Below, one piece after another: positions 42,242 to 51,990 of a DNA stretch of 64,000 bases. The first letter of the stretch is position 1. The number at the start of each line of letters is the position of its first letter. The translations under genes and the position numbers were made by a program. The notes under the pieces were generated by a model. That model saw only the letters and a program-made list of their open reading frames with translations. It searched no databases and was not told the DNA's origin. Origin of the DNA: a virus; IMG/VR virus record IMGVR_UViG_3300022752_000026, positions 60,942 through 124,941 of that record; one strand, written 5' to 3'.

Positions 42242-44873
42242 TTCTTCTATCCTCTCTCCACTCAGATATTAATTCTAAATCAACTTTTTCAGGGAATGCT
42301 GGGCTATCTGGGACAGAAACTTTATAGCCAACAATCTTTCTAACAATAACATTTGTTCGTGGCTCTAAGTCTGATGCTAGACGAGAGCGAACAAAGTCAT
42401 CATCTATAATGATTGTGCACCAATCTCCTGGAAGATAGTCACCCACTTGAGGGTCAATAGAGCCATTTACAGAAAGATTGAATGTTCCCTCTGGTGGTCT
42501 TGCTTCTCCTAAGAAATCTTCGGCATATTTGTATAAAGCAGACTCACCAATAGCAGCAGTGCTTTGGTCATTCTTCTCTTCAACTTGGTCAAGAAGAGGC
42601 CATCCTTGATTGAGTAAGTCTGTAGCAGAAGCAGCAGCATATGGCTGAGAAGCATTACCATCTAATCCATCACCATTGCCTGAGACCCACATACGGGTGG
42701 CAGCATTCTCAGCGCTCTCGCTAAGAGAGAAGTCGGTGATGTTCCCAGGATACTCAAATACGACAGCATCAGCACCAAGAACACTTACTGGATGAACAAG
42801 ACCAATATATCCAGCGCAAGCAGTAGATGGAACATTATTGAAACCATAACTGTAATATGTAAATGTTGTAGGGGTAGGAGTGCTTACTACTTCAACTTCA
42901 CCATCAAAAGAAACACCAACATTGTCAACTACAACAATTCTTCCAGTTGTAAGACCATGAGCAGTGGCTGTAGTCAGAGTGGCTAAGTTGTTTGTAAGTT
43001 GCTTGTTATTTACTACTACAGGAGTAGGCGGAGCGATATACGGAACAAAGGTAAATGTTTTATAGAAGTTTCCACCAATAAAATCGCAGTCAATTCTGTA
43101 TTCAAATCCATTGAGGTCCTTTGAGAACTCTTCTAGAATTTCTCCGAACATTCTAAGGTCAGAGCCTCTAAATACTTGTTGGTCATCTCCAATGACATTT
43201 GTTGTTGTGCTATTGTCTATTTGAAGACCAAAATCTGAGTTGGCTGTATAGGCTCCATATGTTGAGGCTACTGCCCTTGCTCCACTTTTTACAGTTCCTC
43301 CATAGACTGCTTCTGTCGCCTGATTGAGAGTTGCAAACACGTTATATTTGAAAGTGACACTGTTAATAACACTTGCTACAGTCTGAGAGCCGTCATAGTC
43401 AGTTCCGACATTTTCAACAACAATACTTTTTCCAGCAGTTAGCCCATGAGCAGTTGATGTAGCCAATACACAACTCTTATATGAGGCTTTTCCTCCAGGT
43501 GTCGCTGTGCTTACAACGTCCTGGGTATCTACTACATAACTAAATTGAGTTGATGATGGAACAGCACTAACCTGATATGTTCCGTTAAGAGTTGAGTCCT
43601 GAGTAAATGAGATAGTTCCGCTAACAGGACCTGATGTTGCTTTGTCTAAAGTTATTGTTGTTCCACTAATAGAACGAATAGATGTTCCAGCAGAAATTCC
43701 AGTCCCAACAACTAACTGACCTGGCTTCAAATTACTTGCGCTGTTAACTGTAATAGTTGAAGAGGCAGCGGCCCCAGTTCCAGATGTCGTATATGTCACG
43801 CTATTGCTAATACTTGCAATGCTTACATAATCCCCAACAGCAAGACCATGACTAGAAGAGGTTGTTAGAGTAGCAACGTTATTAGATACTTGTTTTGTAG
43901 TTACAGTGAGTTCTGTAGTGTCAATGCCTCTAGAAATTACATTTACTGTTGAAAGACCAGACAGTGCTGAGGATACAGAATATGTTCCACCAACTACAAC
44001 AGAAATGCTAGTTGATGTAGGTATAGTATCAATTACTTGAAACCCATTTACTCCCGCATCAACATCAACAATCTCTATCTCTTGTCCTTCTATAAAATCG
44101 TGAACATTGGCTGTAGTAAGAGTAAATCTGCTTTCTCCGCCACCAATTGATGCTGCTTGCTTATTTGTAATTGAATACTCAATTTCATTGGCTGGCCTAA
44201 TATCATCATTTACAAATCCTTGACCGCCAAAGTCTTGTAGAACCCAGCCGAGAATTTGACGAGTTGTTTCATAAGCATCAAGAACAACTCTTGCTACCCC
44301 CGTGCTTGATGGGCTAAGAGCAAGGGTTACACCAGAAACGGCAAAACTAAAACTTGCTGTAGTAACTGCTGTAATAACTTTATCGCCATTAAGGGCAGCA
44401 TTGAGGTTTCTTATTCTTACTACTTCACCCTGCTCAAAACCATGAGGAACATCTGTATAAACAGTGGCTACTGAGCCATTTGCAGAATATTTAGAACAAA
44501 ATACATTTTCTGTTCCATAATACAGAGTCTGCCATACGGCACGGTGATATAGATAACTTACAAACTCTGAAGCATCAACAGTTAGAGATTTGTTTCCAGG
44601 AGAATACTGTCTTGACCAGATTATTCCCCCCCATACGCAAGTTTCGTTTCTGAGAACAAACACTGCTGTTTTTCCTGGCATAGTGCTCTCATACAGGTCT
44701 AATGCTTCAGTTGCCGCAATAACTGGAATCTTTCCAGAGAAAGAGCCAGCCTTGCTTAGAGCACGCTCATAGGAAACATCCGTAAACGGAACTTCGGAGA
44801 TAGTTTGATTGGTCAACAAATCAACCAAGAAGTATCTATACTCCGCTGGAGTTATTTCGCTACTTAATACCAT
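42234..44873 (-). CDS. tail-tip hub-like protein with inserted beta modules, 879 aa
   Basis: The first 125 residues (YRYFLVDLLTNQTISEVPF, RALSKAGSFSGKIPV, WGGIIWSRQYSPGNKSLTVDASEF) and the last 140 resemble siphophage tail-hub/minor tail proteins (gp27-like fold). Between them are five E1_FCCH-like modules (for example SSSHGLAVGDYVSIASI, STAHGLTAGKSIVVENVG and TAHGLTTGRIVVVDNVG). One of these is interrupted by a second module (SIRSISGTTITLDKATSGPVSG). Functionally it should sit below the Dit ring and contact the tape measure. It overlaps the gene at 40889. Confidence 0.78.
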   Translation of the reverse strand: MVLSSEITPAEYRYFLVDLLTNQTISEVPFTDVSYERALSKAGSFSGKIPVIAATEALDLYESTMPGKTAVFVLRNETCVWGGIIWSRQYSPGNKSLTVDASEFVSYLYHRAVWQTLYYGTENVFCSKYSANGSVATVYTDVPHGFEQGEVVRIRNLNAALNGDKVITAVTTASFSFAVSGVTLALSPSSTGVARVVLDAYETTRQILGWVLQDFGGQGFVNDDIRPANEIEYSITNKQAASIGGGESRFTLTTANVHDFIEGQEIEIVDVDAGVNGFQVIDTIPTSTSISVVVGGTYSVSSALSGLSTVNVISRGIDTTELTVTTKQVSNNVATLTTSSSHGLAVGDYVSIASISNSVTYTTSGTGAAASSTITVNSASNLKPGQLVVGTGISAGTSIRSISGTTITLDKATSGPVSGTISFTQDSTLNGTYQVSAVPSSTQFSYVVDTQDVVSTATPGGKASYKSCVLATSTAHGLTAGKSIVVENVGTDYDGSQTVASVINSVTFKYNVFATLNQATEAVYGGTVKSGARAVASTYGAYTANSDFGLQIDNSTTTNVIGDDQQVFRGSDLRMFGEILEEFSKDLNGFEYRIDCDFIGGNFYKTFTFVPYIAPPTPVVVNNKQLTNNLATLTTATAHGLTTGRIVVVDNVGVSFDGEVEVVSTPTPTTFTYYSYGFNNVPSTACAGYIGLVHPVSVLGADAVVFEYPGNITDFSLSESAENAATRMWVSGNGDGLDGNASQPYAAASATDLLNQGWPLLDQVEEKNDQSTAAIGESALYKYAEDFLGEARPPEGTFNLSVNGSIDPQVGDYLPGDWCTIIIDDDFVRSRLASDLEPRTNVIVRKIVGYKVSVPDSPAFPEKVDLELISEWREDRRNA

Positions 44874-44895
44874 TTCGTCTCTCTTTGTCCTTTTA

Positions 44896-46056
44896 TTATG
44901 CTAGCCAAGCAGACCGATAATCTACCGTCAATTTCGCAGCGGAAGCAGATGGTGCTCCGTCATCTCTAAAGTTAATAACATTGTTTCCTGGAGACAGGGA
45001 TACCCATTCGTTATATACATCTAACTTTGTTCTTGCACCAGAGTATTGACCGTTGAGATATACCTGTCTGTTGTAGGTGTCAATCTCAAGGACATCTGGT
45101 CCGTAAGATAGAGTTCCAGAGACTCCACTGTTTGCTTGGTTACTTCCAAATGCTTCAATCCTAAAAGATGTTGAAGTTGATTGGGTTCCCACAACCTCAA
45201 GAATAAGTTTTTCTGTTCCATCATAGGGAGCGCCAAGACCAGATATTGTTACCAAGTCTCCAACAAAGAGCCCATGAGCAGTTGAAGTTGTTATTGTGGC
45301 AATATTGTCAGTAAGGCTTCTTTGTGTAATATTTTTAGATGTTTGCGCTCTAAGAGTTCCACTGATTGTTATGGTCTCAGAGTTAGTTACATTGTCAATA
45401 TAAGCAGGGCCAACAATGGGACCTTGAATTGTAAGAGTCGGCTGAGTTTTATAGTTTCCAGAGTTGTTGATACTTCCGCTACCAGTTCTTGCTGGAGTTA
45501 CGCTCTTACAAAGAATTTCTGTGCTTCTAAATCCTTCAGCGTTTAAGTCATACCACTCATACTTGAGAGGGTCAGCAGCACGAAGACCAATAGAAAACTC
45601 TGTTCTTCCACGAGCATTGACTGTTTGAATTTCTGGGTCTCCGCTAAGGCGAACATAGGCTGCTTTAACGGGACTTTCCGATGTCTTGAGCCACCCACCA
45701 GAATAGACAAGGTTTATTGCCTCTATAAGACGATTTCTAGCAGCAGCAACTAAAGATGGGTCTGGAGTAAGAAATACCCCTTCTAAAGTTATATTTCTAG
45801 CCGCAAAACGGCCTTTCACGTCATATGAACCGTCTCCCCAACCTCGTGACAGTTCAGGTATTTCTGGAGTTGGAATTGTCCACCAACCCTGAATATCTGT
45901 GCACACCCAAACAACTCCATATTCGTCAATGCGATTGAGAACAAAGTCGTTGATTGATACATCTTCCTGAAGTTTCATTCCAGTCAGATGCGGCTGTGGA
46001 AGTGGAGTTAATCCTCTATCTACATAATAATTTTCTTGGCCTTGGTTTAGTGGCAT
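44896..46056 (-). CDS. distal tail (Dit-like) protein
   Basis: A 386-residue protein with the usual Dit-type N-terminal half (SINDFVLNRIDEYGVVW, GSYDVKGRFAARNITLEGVF, FSIGLRAADPLKYEW). The C-terminal part carries one E1_FCCH-like insertion (about 230-315, STAHGLFVGDLVTISGLG) before the final strands (DTYNRQVYLNGQYSGARTKLD, PGNNVINFRDDG) typical of the Dit C-lobe. It is positioned directly after the tape measure gene and shares one base with it, as expected for Dit. Confidence 0.83.
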   Translation of the reverse strand: MPLNQGQENYYVDRGLTPLPQPHLTGMKLQEDVSINDFVLNRIDEYGVVWVCTDIQGWWTIPTPEIPELSRGWGDGSYDVKGRFAARNITLEGVFLTPDPSLVAAARNRLIEAINLVYSGGWLKTSESPVKAAYVRLSGDPEIQTVNARGRTEFSIGLRAADPLKYEWYDLNAEGFRSTEILCKSVTPARTGSGSINNSGNYKTQPTLTIQGPIVGPAYIDNVTNSETITISGTLRAQTSKNITQRSLTDNIATITTSTAHGLFVGDLVTISGLGAPYDGTEKLILEVVGTQSTSTSFRIEAFGSNQANSGVSGTLSYGPDVLEIDTYNRQVYLNGQYSGARTKLDVYNEWVSLSPGNNVINFRDDGAPSASAAKLTVDYRSAWLA

Positions 46057-49000
46057 TATGCGGCTCCCTTACGAAGGCTATAAGAAACCTGACGAGAAAC
46101 AATTGCTGCAAGTTCACGCTCGTCCATTCCAGCAGATGGGTTTACAGTTATATTTACCTGTGCACCTAGTCCACCAGATTTTGCGGCAAGTTCATCAATA
46201 ATTGCTCTATCGCGTTTTGATAGTCCAGAAGGGTCAAGTGGTTCAATACGCTCTGGTCGTCCTGCTTCAGCAACGCGAGCAATGGCGCCACCAGCCTGAG
46301 GGAATACAGTTCCACCTTCAGCAAAATTTGCTAAATTGATTCTAGGAAGAGTTGGAACCTTAAATGTATTTCCACCAATACCTGGAACCCACTTAGGAAC
46401 AGTAAAACTAAACTTTGCTACTGAATTATTCCAAGCATCAGAGATAGCATTGATTACTCCAGTAAATGGAGCAACAATTGCCTTAATAGCATTTTTTATA
46501 GCACTAAACGCAGACTCAAATGATTTCTTCATTGAAGCGGCAGCACCTTCGGTGTCACCAGTTAGAAATTGGAATATTCCTTTTATAAAATTATATACTG
46601 CCATAAATGCGTCTTTTACAGCGCCAATGGTGTAGATAATTTTTTGGATAGCACCAGATAAAATACCAATGCTTCTAACAAGAATTCCACCAATAAGTGG
46701 AACAATTGTTACTGCTAAGAAGTCTCCAATTGACTTGAATACATCTCCAAAACTTTTAACATTAGGCATTACTGTTTTTATTGCTGCAAGAATGTCGTTG
46801 AATGCTCCTTTGAGTGCCCCACTAATTGCACTGATAAGAAGATTTATAGACTCTCTAAACTGTTCGCTATTTTTGTAAGCAAGAACCAATATGGCTCCTA
46901 CTGCGACTACAGCAGCGACAATAGCAAGAGCAGGTCCAGTTGCTACACCTATGGTGGTTAGTAAAGTAAACAATCCTCTAAGAGGAGAAAGCAATAGATT
47001 TATTGCACTAAGTGCTGCTTTGCCAAAGAAAGTTGCTGCATTTGCAGCAAGACCAAGAGCAGAACCTATAGGAAGAATCATTGCGCTCCACTCAAGCAAC
47101 TTCTGCCCAAGTGGTGTTTGCAGTAATTCATTTATCTTCACTACTATCAGAGATAGAGTATTAAAGAAGACAACGACTCCACCACTTTGAGTGAGAGTTT
47201 CAATAAGCAAAGCGGCATTTTCTAAGAAAGCGCCAAATGCTGGAGCAGCGTTATTTAGATTACCGCCTATACGACCAAAGGTGTCTACAACCCTGTTGAG
47301 TGAGTCGTAGAACTTACCGAGTCCTGGGTCATCAGCAAGTTTGATGAACTCTCCACCAATATTTCCAAGAAGACTTAAAAGTTTTGTTCCGTTCTCAGCC
47401 GCTCCAGCAAAGAAATCTTTAATAGGCTTTCCATCAATGGTCTCTAGATTCTTAAATCTTCCAGTAGCCTCTTTGAGATAGTCAAGAAGAATCTGTCCAC
47501 CGCTGCCAGGACCTACGTTGGCAGAGATTATTTTGCCAAAACCACCAAAGACATTGCCGATAATCTTTCCTAAGTCTTTGAGGATTCCGCGAGCAATATC
47601 AAACTTCTTTGCTAACTCTCCTGATGCCTCCTGAGCCTTGAGAGTCTCTCTCCAACTAGCAGTTATGTTTGCTGTCCATTTAGCGAACTCTTCTGTAAGA
47701 GGTCTGGCAGCATCAAGAAGTATTAGAACAACTTCATAGAGATTAGAGAAAGCATCTCCTAAGTCAACAATTACTTTATTGCTTGACTTCCAAATTCTTT
47801 CAAGTCTTTCTAAGTTTTCTGCTTTAGTAATAGTGCTAGAAAGTTCTTTTGCTACATCACCTAGAGCACTACCAGTTTCCTTTAGTAGCGGTTTTAGTTT
47901 AGGAAATAGATTTTTTACAAGATTATCAATTGCCTCAGTAAGTTTAGGAAATAGTTCTTCTCCAGCAGCCGCTTTTAGAGCCTTAAACTCGTCCTTGAGG
48001 CTAACAATGTATTTGACAAAGTCCTGCGCTTCTTTAGACAGTTCAGAGAGAGCATCTGCATAAGCGTTTGCTGCTCCACTTTGCTCATCAAAATTTACAT
48101 AATCATTTTTTGCCTCATCACGGGCTTCAGTTGCCTTGCGAGTTGCTTTTTCGGTATCAAGAATTGTTCTCTCAAGTTCATCTTGAGCATCTATCTCGTC
48201 TCGCTTAGCACGAAGAACGTCTTTCTGTCCTGCTGCCTGTTCAGCAACAGTTGCGCCTAACTTAGCGTTATCTGTCTCTTGCTTCTTGAGTTTATTGTTG
48301 TTATCAATAGCGCGACGATAGTTGAGGTCAGCCTCAGCAAAAGCAAGTTCTGCTTCTTTACGAGCACGAGAGTTTGGTGGAAGGTCAGACACACGAGCAA
48401 GATTTTCTCTAGCCTTTTCTAACTCAAGAGCAGCCTTTTGTTCATTAATAGCAGCATCTTCAGATTCAAAAGCAAGTTCTTTAATTTCTTCTTTTGCTCG
48501 CTCAAGGGCGTCCGTATAATTTTCTGTCGCATCGGCTGCTGCTCGTTTTGCTCTAGAAACAGCAAGAGCGCCATTTTCAATGGTGTCGGCAAGATTTTCT
48601 TCAGCATCTTTCCATCGTTTTAATGCTGCTGCTTTTGCTTTATCGTTTGCTGTAGACGCTTTCTGTGCTTTAAGTCCTGCTTGGATTGCTTTACCTACAC
48701 CAGCAAAAGCAAGTTTGGCTGTAATTGCAGCAATACCGACAGCAGTAAAGGCTCCAGCAAGTGCTGCTAGAGCAGGAAGCGTTGCTCCACCAATAACAGC
48801 AACAAGGCTTGTAAGAGTGGTTATAAGGTTTCCAATAATTCCAGCAAGTGCAGTAATTGCTGGACCAAGTGCATAACCAATACGAATCATGCTGCTCAAG
48901 CGCTGACGTGCTTGGTCAGCAGACTTCATAAATGCAGCACTAAATAACTCTCTACGGCCATTTCCAGTGCGATTAAATCCTTTATTGAAAGAGTTTCCTA

Positions 49001-49124
49001 CTCTTTCTCCAGCAGTTGCACCTTGTCTATCTACGCCATCAAATGCTTTTTTGATGTCGCGTTCTACACCCGCTGTGATGGCACGGACAACTACATATGC
49101 GTCACCTACAATATTTGCTGCCAT
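46056..49124 (-). CDS. tape measure protein, 1022 aa
   Basis: The longest helical protein of the tail module, with extensive charged coiled coil (about 180-400), hydrophobic stretches near 80-160 (GYALGPAITALAGIIGNLIT and beyond) and near 685-760 (IGVATGPALAIVAAVVAVGA), and Ala/Gly-rich segments. It lies immediately downstream of the frameshifted chaperones and before Dit, the canonical position. At roughly 1.5 Å per residue it implies a tail in the range of 150 nm. The C-terminus has MDERELAAIVSRQVSYSL. No lytic domain motif is apparent. Confidence 0.93.
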   Translation of the reverse strand: MAANIVGDAYVVVRAITAGVERDIKKAFDGVDRQGATAGERVGNSFNKGFNRTGNGRRELFSAAFMKSADQARQRLSSMIRIGYALGPAITALAGIIGNLITTLTSLVAVIGGATLPALAALAGAFTAVGIAAITAKLAFAGVGKAIQAGLKAQKASTANDKAKAAALKRWKDAEENLADTIENGALAVSRAKRAAADATENYTDALERAKEEIKELAFESEDAAINEQKAALELEKARENLARVSDLPPNSRARKEAELAFAEADLNYRRAIDNNNKLKKQETDNAKLGATVAEQAAGQKDVLRAKRDEIDAQDELERTILDTEKATRKATEARDEAKNDYVNFDEQSGAANAYADALSELSKEAQDFVKYIVSLKDEFKALKAAAGEELFPKLTEAIDNLVKNLFPKLKPLLKETGSALGDVAKELSSTITKAENLERLERIWKSSNKVIVDLGDAFSNLYEVVLILLDAARPLTEEFAKWTANITASWRETLKAQEASGELAKKFDIARGILKDLGKIIGNVFGGFGKIISANVGPGSGGQILLDYLKEATGRFKNLETIDGKPIKDFFAGAAENGTKLLSLLGNIGGEFIKLADDPGLGKFYDSLNRVVDTFGRIGGNLNNAAPAFGAFLENAALLIETLTQSGGVVVFFNTLSLIVVKINELLQTPLGQKLLEWSAMILPIGSALGLAANAATFFGKAALSAINLLLSPLRGLFTLLTTIGVATGPALAIVAAVVAVGAILVLAYKNSEQFRESINLLISAISGALKGAFNDILAAIKTVMPNVKSFGDVFKSIGDFLAVTIVPLIGGILVRSIGILSGAIQKIIYTIGAVKDAFMAVYNFIKGIFQFLTGDTEGAAASMKKSFESAFSAIKNAIKAIVAPFTGVINAISDAWNNSVAKFSFTVPKWVPGIGGNTFKVPTLPRINLANFAEGGTVFPQAGGAIARVAEAGRPERIEPLDPSGLSKRDRAIIDELAAKSGGLGAQVNITVNPSAGMDERELAAIVSRQVSYSLRKGAA

Positions 49125-49141
49125 GTGCCATCACCTCCTAA

Positions 49142-49549
49142 TTATCCGAGCGGCGCATCAATGTTCTTGCCAAAAGGCTGTGCTGATTCAGGATTGAACT
49201 CAGTTGGCGGAACATATGGTTTGGTTGGTTGTTTCTTTGGGTCAAATGGAGTTATTCCACTTGTATCAACATCATTGAGTGGTTCATCAACAATGTATGA
49301 ACGGGTAGAGTTTTTAATAAAGACATAGTCTTGGTTATAAAACTCTTTATAAATGACAGTTCTCACTTTTTCTTTGGCTTCTAAATGTTCGCCACTCTGA
49401 GCGGAAAGCATGTCTTCTTCCATGATGAAATGAATGACATCAAGCATGTCACTCATTTCCATCGTAGAAAGTTGTAGGCCACTCATAAGCGCTTTTCCAT
49501 TCACATACGGCCAGAGTTCTACTGCCCACTCTGCGAGTGCTCTGGCCCC
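49142..49549 (-). CDS. tail assembly chaperone, -1 frameshift extension
   Basis: This is the T part of a G/GT-type pair. Its frame is open upstream of the apparent GTG at 49504: from the GGGG run at 49549-49546 it reads GARALAEWAVELWPYVNG in the -1 frame relative to the upstream chaperone, far better protein sequence than the zero-frame tail. The fusion therefore starts at 49866 and ends at 49142. The extension has a helix-rich first half and a Pro-rich C-terminus (PFDPKKQPTKPYVPPTEF). It has no own strong start, which supports synthesis by frameshifting. Confidence 0.75.
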   Translation of the reverse strand, partial: GARALAEWAVELWPYVNGKALMSGLQLSTMEMSDMLDVIHFIMEEDMLSAQSGEHLEAKEKVRTVIYKEFYNQDYVFIKNSTRSYIVDEPLNDVDTSGITPFDPKKQPTKPYVPPTEFNPESAQPFGKNIDAPLG

Positions 49550-49866
49550 GATTGAGGACGGTCTGTGTATTGTTCAACTACCCAAGAGGTAATTTCTCCA
49601 AGAGTTTCTACAGTCACAATCTTGTCTGACTCAAGCAAAGCATCAAAACGAACTTTGCTTTCTGCAACAAGAATAGAATTGAAGAAATCAGTAATAACAG
49701 CAGTTGCTGCTGCTTGGTCTCCAGAGCCGGCTTTTTGAACCATGTCAAGAAGAACTTTTCCTTGAACTGCTGGCTTGCAGTGGAATTCCTCGCCATGGAG
49801 TTTGAAAGATAGCGGTTCGGTAACTACAACTCCTCCGTCACCGAAGTCTTTGAATCGTGTTGTCAT
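49519..49866 (-). CDS. tail assembly chaperone, short form
   Basis: A 115-residue protein starting MTTRFKDFGDGGVVVTEPLSFKL, with a small beta domain and a helical C-terminal part (GDQAAATAVITDFFNSILVAE). Position directly before the tape measure gene and the out-of-frame open extension fit the gpG-like short chaperone. Its zero-frame tail (RPQSGPEHSQSGQ) is polar and low in structure, as expected for the part bypassed by frameshifting. Confidence 0.82.
   Translation of the reverse strand: MTTRFKDFGDGGVVVTEPLSFKLHGEEFHCKPAVQGKVLLDMVQKAGSGDQAAATAVITDFFNSILVAESKVRFDALLESDKIVTVETLGEITSWVVEQYTDRPQSGPEHSQSGQ
49546..49549 (-). promoter_or_regulatory. probable -1 frameshift site (GGGG run)
   Basis: On the minus strand the zero frame reads TCG GGG CCA. 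A -1 slip at GGGG gives GGG again in the P site and continues as GCC AGA GCA, joining the two chaperone frames. An in-frame TGA in the -1 frame about 30 bases upstream limits the possible window. It is not a classic X-XXY-YYZ heptamer, so the exact slip position is uncertain. Confidence 0.5.
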
Positions 49867-49913
49867 CTTTGTTCCTTATCTTGTGTCGTTTTACTACTTT
49901 TGTAGTAAATATT

Positions 49914-50297
49914 TTACTTGACTAACCGAAGGTTATCTGTGAGATAACGATTAGGTTTGGTTCCAGGATGCATAACAGAATGTGCGTACACAACCGTAGA
50001 ACCTCTCACAAAACGCAAAACCTGAGCCCTATCTGGTGTAATACGGTGCGGTTTTGTGCCTTCGTGATGAGCCAAAGCATAGTTTAGTGGTGAGCCAATT
50101 CTTACAAATTGCCCGCGAGAATCTCGTAAGTGTCGCATGTGTAATGAGTTACGGAGTGCTCCGGTTCTCACACCTACCTGCGCTCTTGCAGCAACAAGGA
50201 CTGCTCTACCCTTTTTTGCTAAATGTCTTCCAACAGGTCCAGAAGGATTATTTAACAAATAATCTAACTCTGCCTTACGAATAACAACTGTTGCCAT
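49914..50297 (-). CDS. HK97 gp10-like neck/tail completion protein
   Basis: A 127-residue basic protein with the pattern of the HK97 gp10/minor-neck family: an N-terminal helix, VGVRTGALRNSL (the conserved TG.L..S motif) and IGSPLNYALAHHEGTKPH. A C-terminal HPGTKPNRYL follows. It is expected to join the head-tail interface. It lies between the tail terminator and the tail chaperone, which is the usual location. Confidence 0.8.
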   Translation of the reverse strand: MATVVIRKAELDYLLNNPSGPVGRHLAKKGRAVLVAARAQVGVRTGALRNSLHMRHLRDSRGQFVRIGSPLNYALAHHEGTKPHRITPDRAQVLRFVRGSTVVYAHSVMHPGTKPNRYLTDNLRLVK

Positions 50298-50298
50298 T

Positions 50299-50811
50299 TT
50301 ATGGAACCGCCGTAGTTAGTGTAAGAACAGTTGACTGCAACCCACCTTCAGCAGTTCTGGTTTCTACAGTAGCAATAACTCCCATACCAAACCCTGTAGG
50401 TTCCCATGTATCTAATTGCGCAGCACTGTCAAGCAAAATATAGGCATCATAAGCAATAATCTCTGATGCTGATTGAATTGCTTCTGCTGCTGGTGGACGA
50501 CCATTCTGTCCCACCACAGGGATTGCTCTTGTGACAATAACATTTATAGTTGCGCTGCGTGGGTCATTACAGCGACGTGGTTCGTTGGCTTCGTCCCCTG
50601 GAGCACCAACATACATTTGAACAAAGGACACAACAACTTGTTCGCAGTCAAGCGCTGGTTCACCCATTGTGTAATACTGACGCGAAGGAAGCGGCATATT
50701 GTAAGAAGCATAAGAAGAAACAACTTGTCTAAGAATATTATTGAGAAGGGCAGCAAGGTTTTTAGCCCCAGCGTTGACTGATGCTTTATTGATGCTTTGT
50801 GTTGTGCTCAT
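50299..50811 (-). CDS. tail terminator-like protein
   Basis: A 170-residue protein whose N-terminal helix (NLAALLNNILRQVVSSY) is followed by a beta region (CEQVVVSFVQMYVG, SATINVIVTRAIPVVG) and a C-terminal strand set (VETRTAEGGLQSTVLTLTT). This fits the tail terminator family in size and position between adaptor and HK97-gp10-like genes. The assignment rests mainly on position. Confidence 0.65.
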   Translation of the reverse strand: MSTTQSINKASVNAGAKNLAALLNNILRQVVSSYASYNMPLPSRQYYTMGEPALDCEQVVVSFVQMYVGAPGDEANEPRRCNDPRSATINVIVTRAIPVVGQNGRPPAAEAIQSASEIIAYDAYILLDSAAQLDTWEPTGFGMGVIATVETRTAEGGLQSTVLTLTTAVP

Positions 50812-50833
50812 TCGTCTCTCCTTTTATCCAACT

Positions 50834-51973
50834 CTACAGTGTGTAGATAGGCTCAACCCTAGTTCCTAGTTGAAGCGACACGTTTGCTGTAAGGAGATTG
50901 ATTACTTCATCTACTGCTGGATTTCCAAGGCTTGGGCGTGTGCAGTAGATGTCATACTGACCAGGCTCTCTTGGACCAAGAATAGAAAGAATTTGGTCAT
51001 AGGTAACTGTAAGTGTTATCTTCTGAGTTGCTCTGTTGAGAACAGCAGCACCAGTCAAAGTCTGTGTTTTTGTGCTTGTGTAGTCAGATACAGTCATAGA
51101 AACTGTCCAAGCATTATCGTTGAGCAAGAAATCTCCGCTAACTTCATCTAAGTAAAGAACAACGCTTCCCCCAGTAGGAAGAACCTTTAGGTCAAAAGCG
51201 GTTTCTGTAAATAGATATGGCTTAGGAGTAATACGACGAGCCTTAGGAACATCTGGGCTAAATACTTTAGAGCGAAGACGAGCATTGTCTGGGTTTGCTG
51301 TTTTCAAAAATAAATCTACTGCGTATAGTCCAGTTCGTCCTTCAGCAATAAAATCTTGATTATCAAGAATTGTGTAAGAGACTCCCTGACGAGAAACAGA
51401 AGTTACACGTTGAGGAAGAGCACATGAGTCATCTCCCTCATAAAGTTTGATGAGTTCAATGGCAAGAATACGAGCCGCATTTTGTCCTGCAACAGGTGGC
51501 TCTGTTCCATATGAATAAGTTATTTCAATGTTTGATGGTGTCCAGTTTGCACCAGGTGTAGCAAGCAAAGTTGAGTGCTCAACTAAGTAATACTTGGTTG
51601 GGTCAATAATTGTTCCGTCAATACTTCTTACAGTATGGATTTTTATTACCTTGCGGCCACGAAGTCTGACGCGGGTACTTGCTGATGTTCCATCGCCAAG
51701 ATAGTCGTCTGGTCCATATGGTCCAGCGCCACCAACACGAATATTTTTTACTTCTCCATCAATCAAAGTTGGAGAGTAGGTGAGAGCAGATGCGCCAGTT
51801 CTTAGGTATGGGTCAAAAGAAGATACATAACGCTCTGTAACAGTTGTTACGCCGTTATATTTACGACCAGACATAGCCCATAGCAAATAAGAAGCGGTTT
51901 TTACGGCATCATAAGCATGATTTGAGTTGGCATATGTGCCTAAATCTTCTACGTTAGTCCATAGATTGCTCAT
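50834..51973 (-). CDS. head-tail adaptor-like protein with C-terminal Ig-like domain
   Basis: A 379-residue protein. The N-terminal 235 residues look like an adaptor/connector (helical start, NIEITYSYGTEPP, RILAIELIKLYEGDDSCALPQRVTSVSRQGVSYTI, TGLYAVDLFLKTANP). The last 130 residues form a beta domain of Ig type (KVLPTGGSVVLYLDE, WTVSMTVSDYT, ATQKITLTVTYDQIL), an extension absent from minimal adaptors. It is preceded by a terminator-like hairpin (51991-52041), so its expression is probably lower than that of capsid and major tail genes. Confidence 0.72.
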   Translation of the reverse strand: MSNLWTNVEDLGTYANSNHAYDAVKTASYLLWAMSGRKYNGVTTVTERYVSSFDPYLRTGASALTYSPTLIDGEVKNIRVGGAGPYGPDDYLGDGTSASTRVRLRGRKVIKIHTVRSIDGTIIDPTKYYLVEHSTLLATPGANWTPSNIEITYSYGTEPPVAGQNAARILAIELIKLYEGDDSCALPQRVTSVSRQGVSYTILDNQDFIAEGRTGLYAVDLFLKTANPDNARLRSKVFSPDVPKARRITPKPYLFTETAFDLKVLPTGGSVVLYLDEVSGDFLLNDNAWTVSMTVSDYTSTKTQTLTGAAVLNRATQKITLTVTYDQILSILGPREPGQYDIYCTRPSLGNPAVDEVINLLTANVSLQLGTRVEPIYTL

Positions 51974-51990
51974 TTAACCCTCCTGAAATG

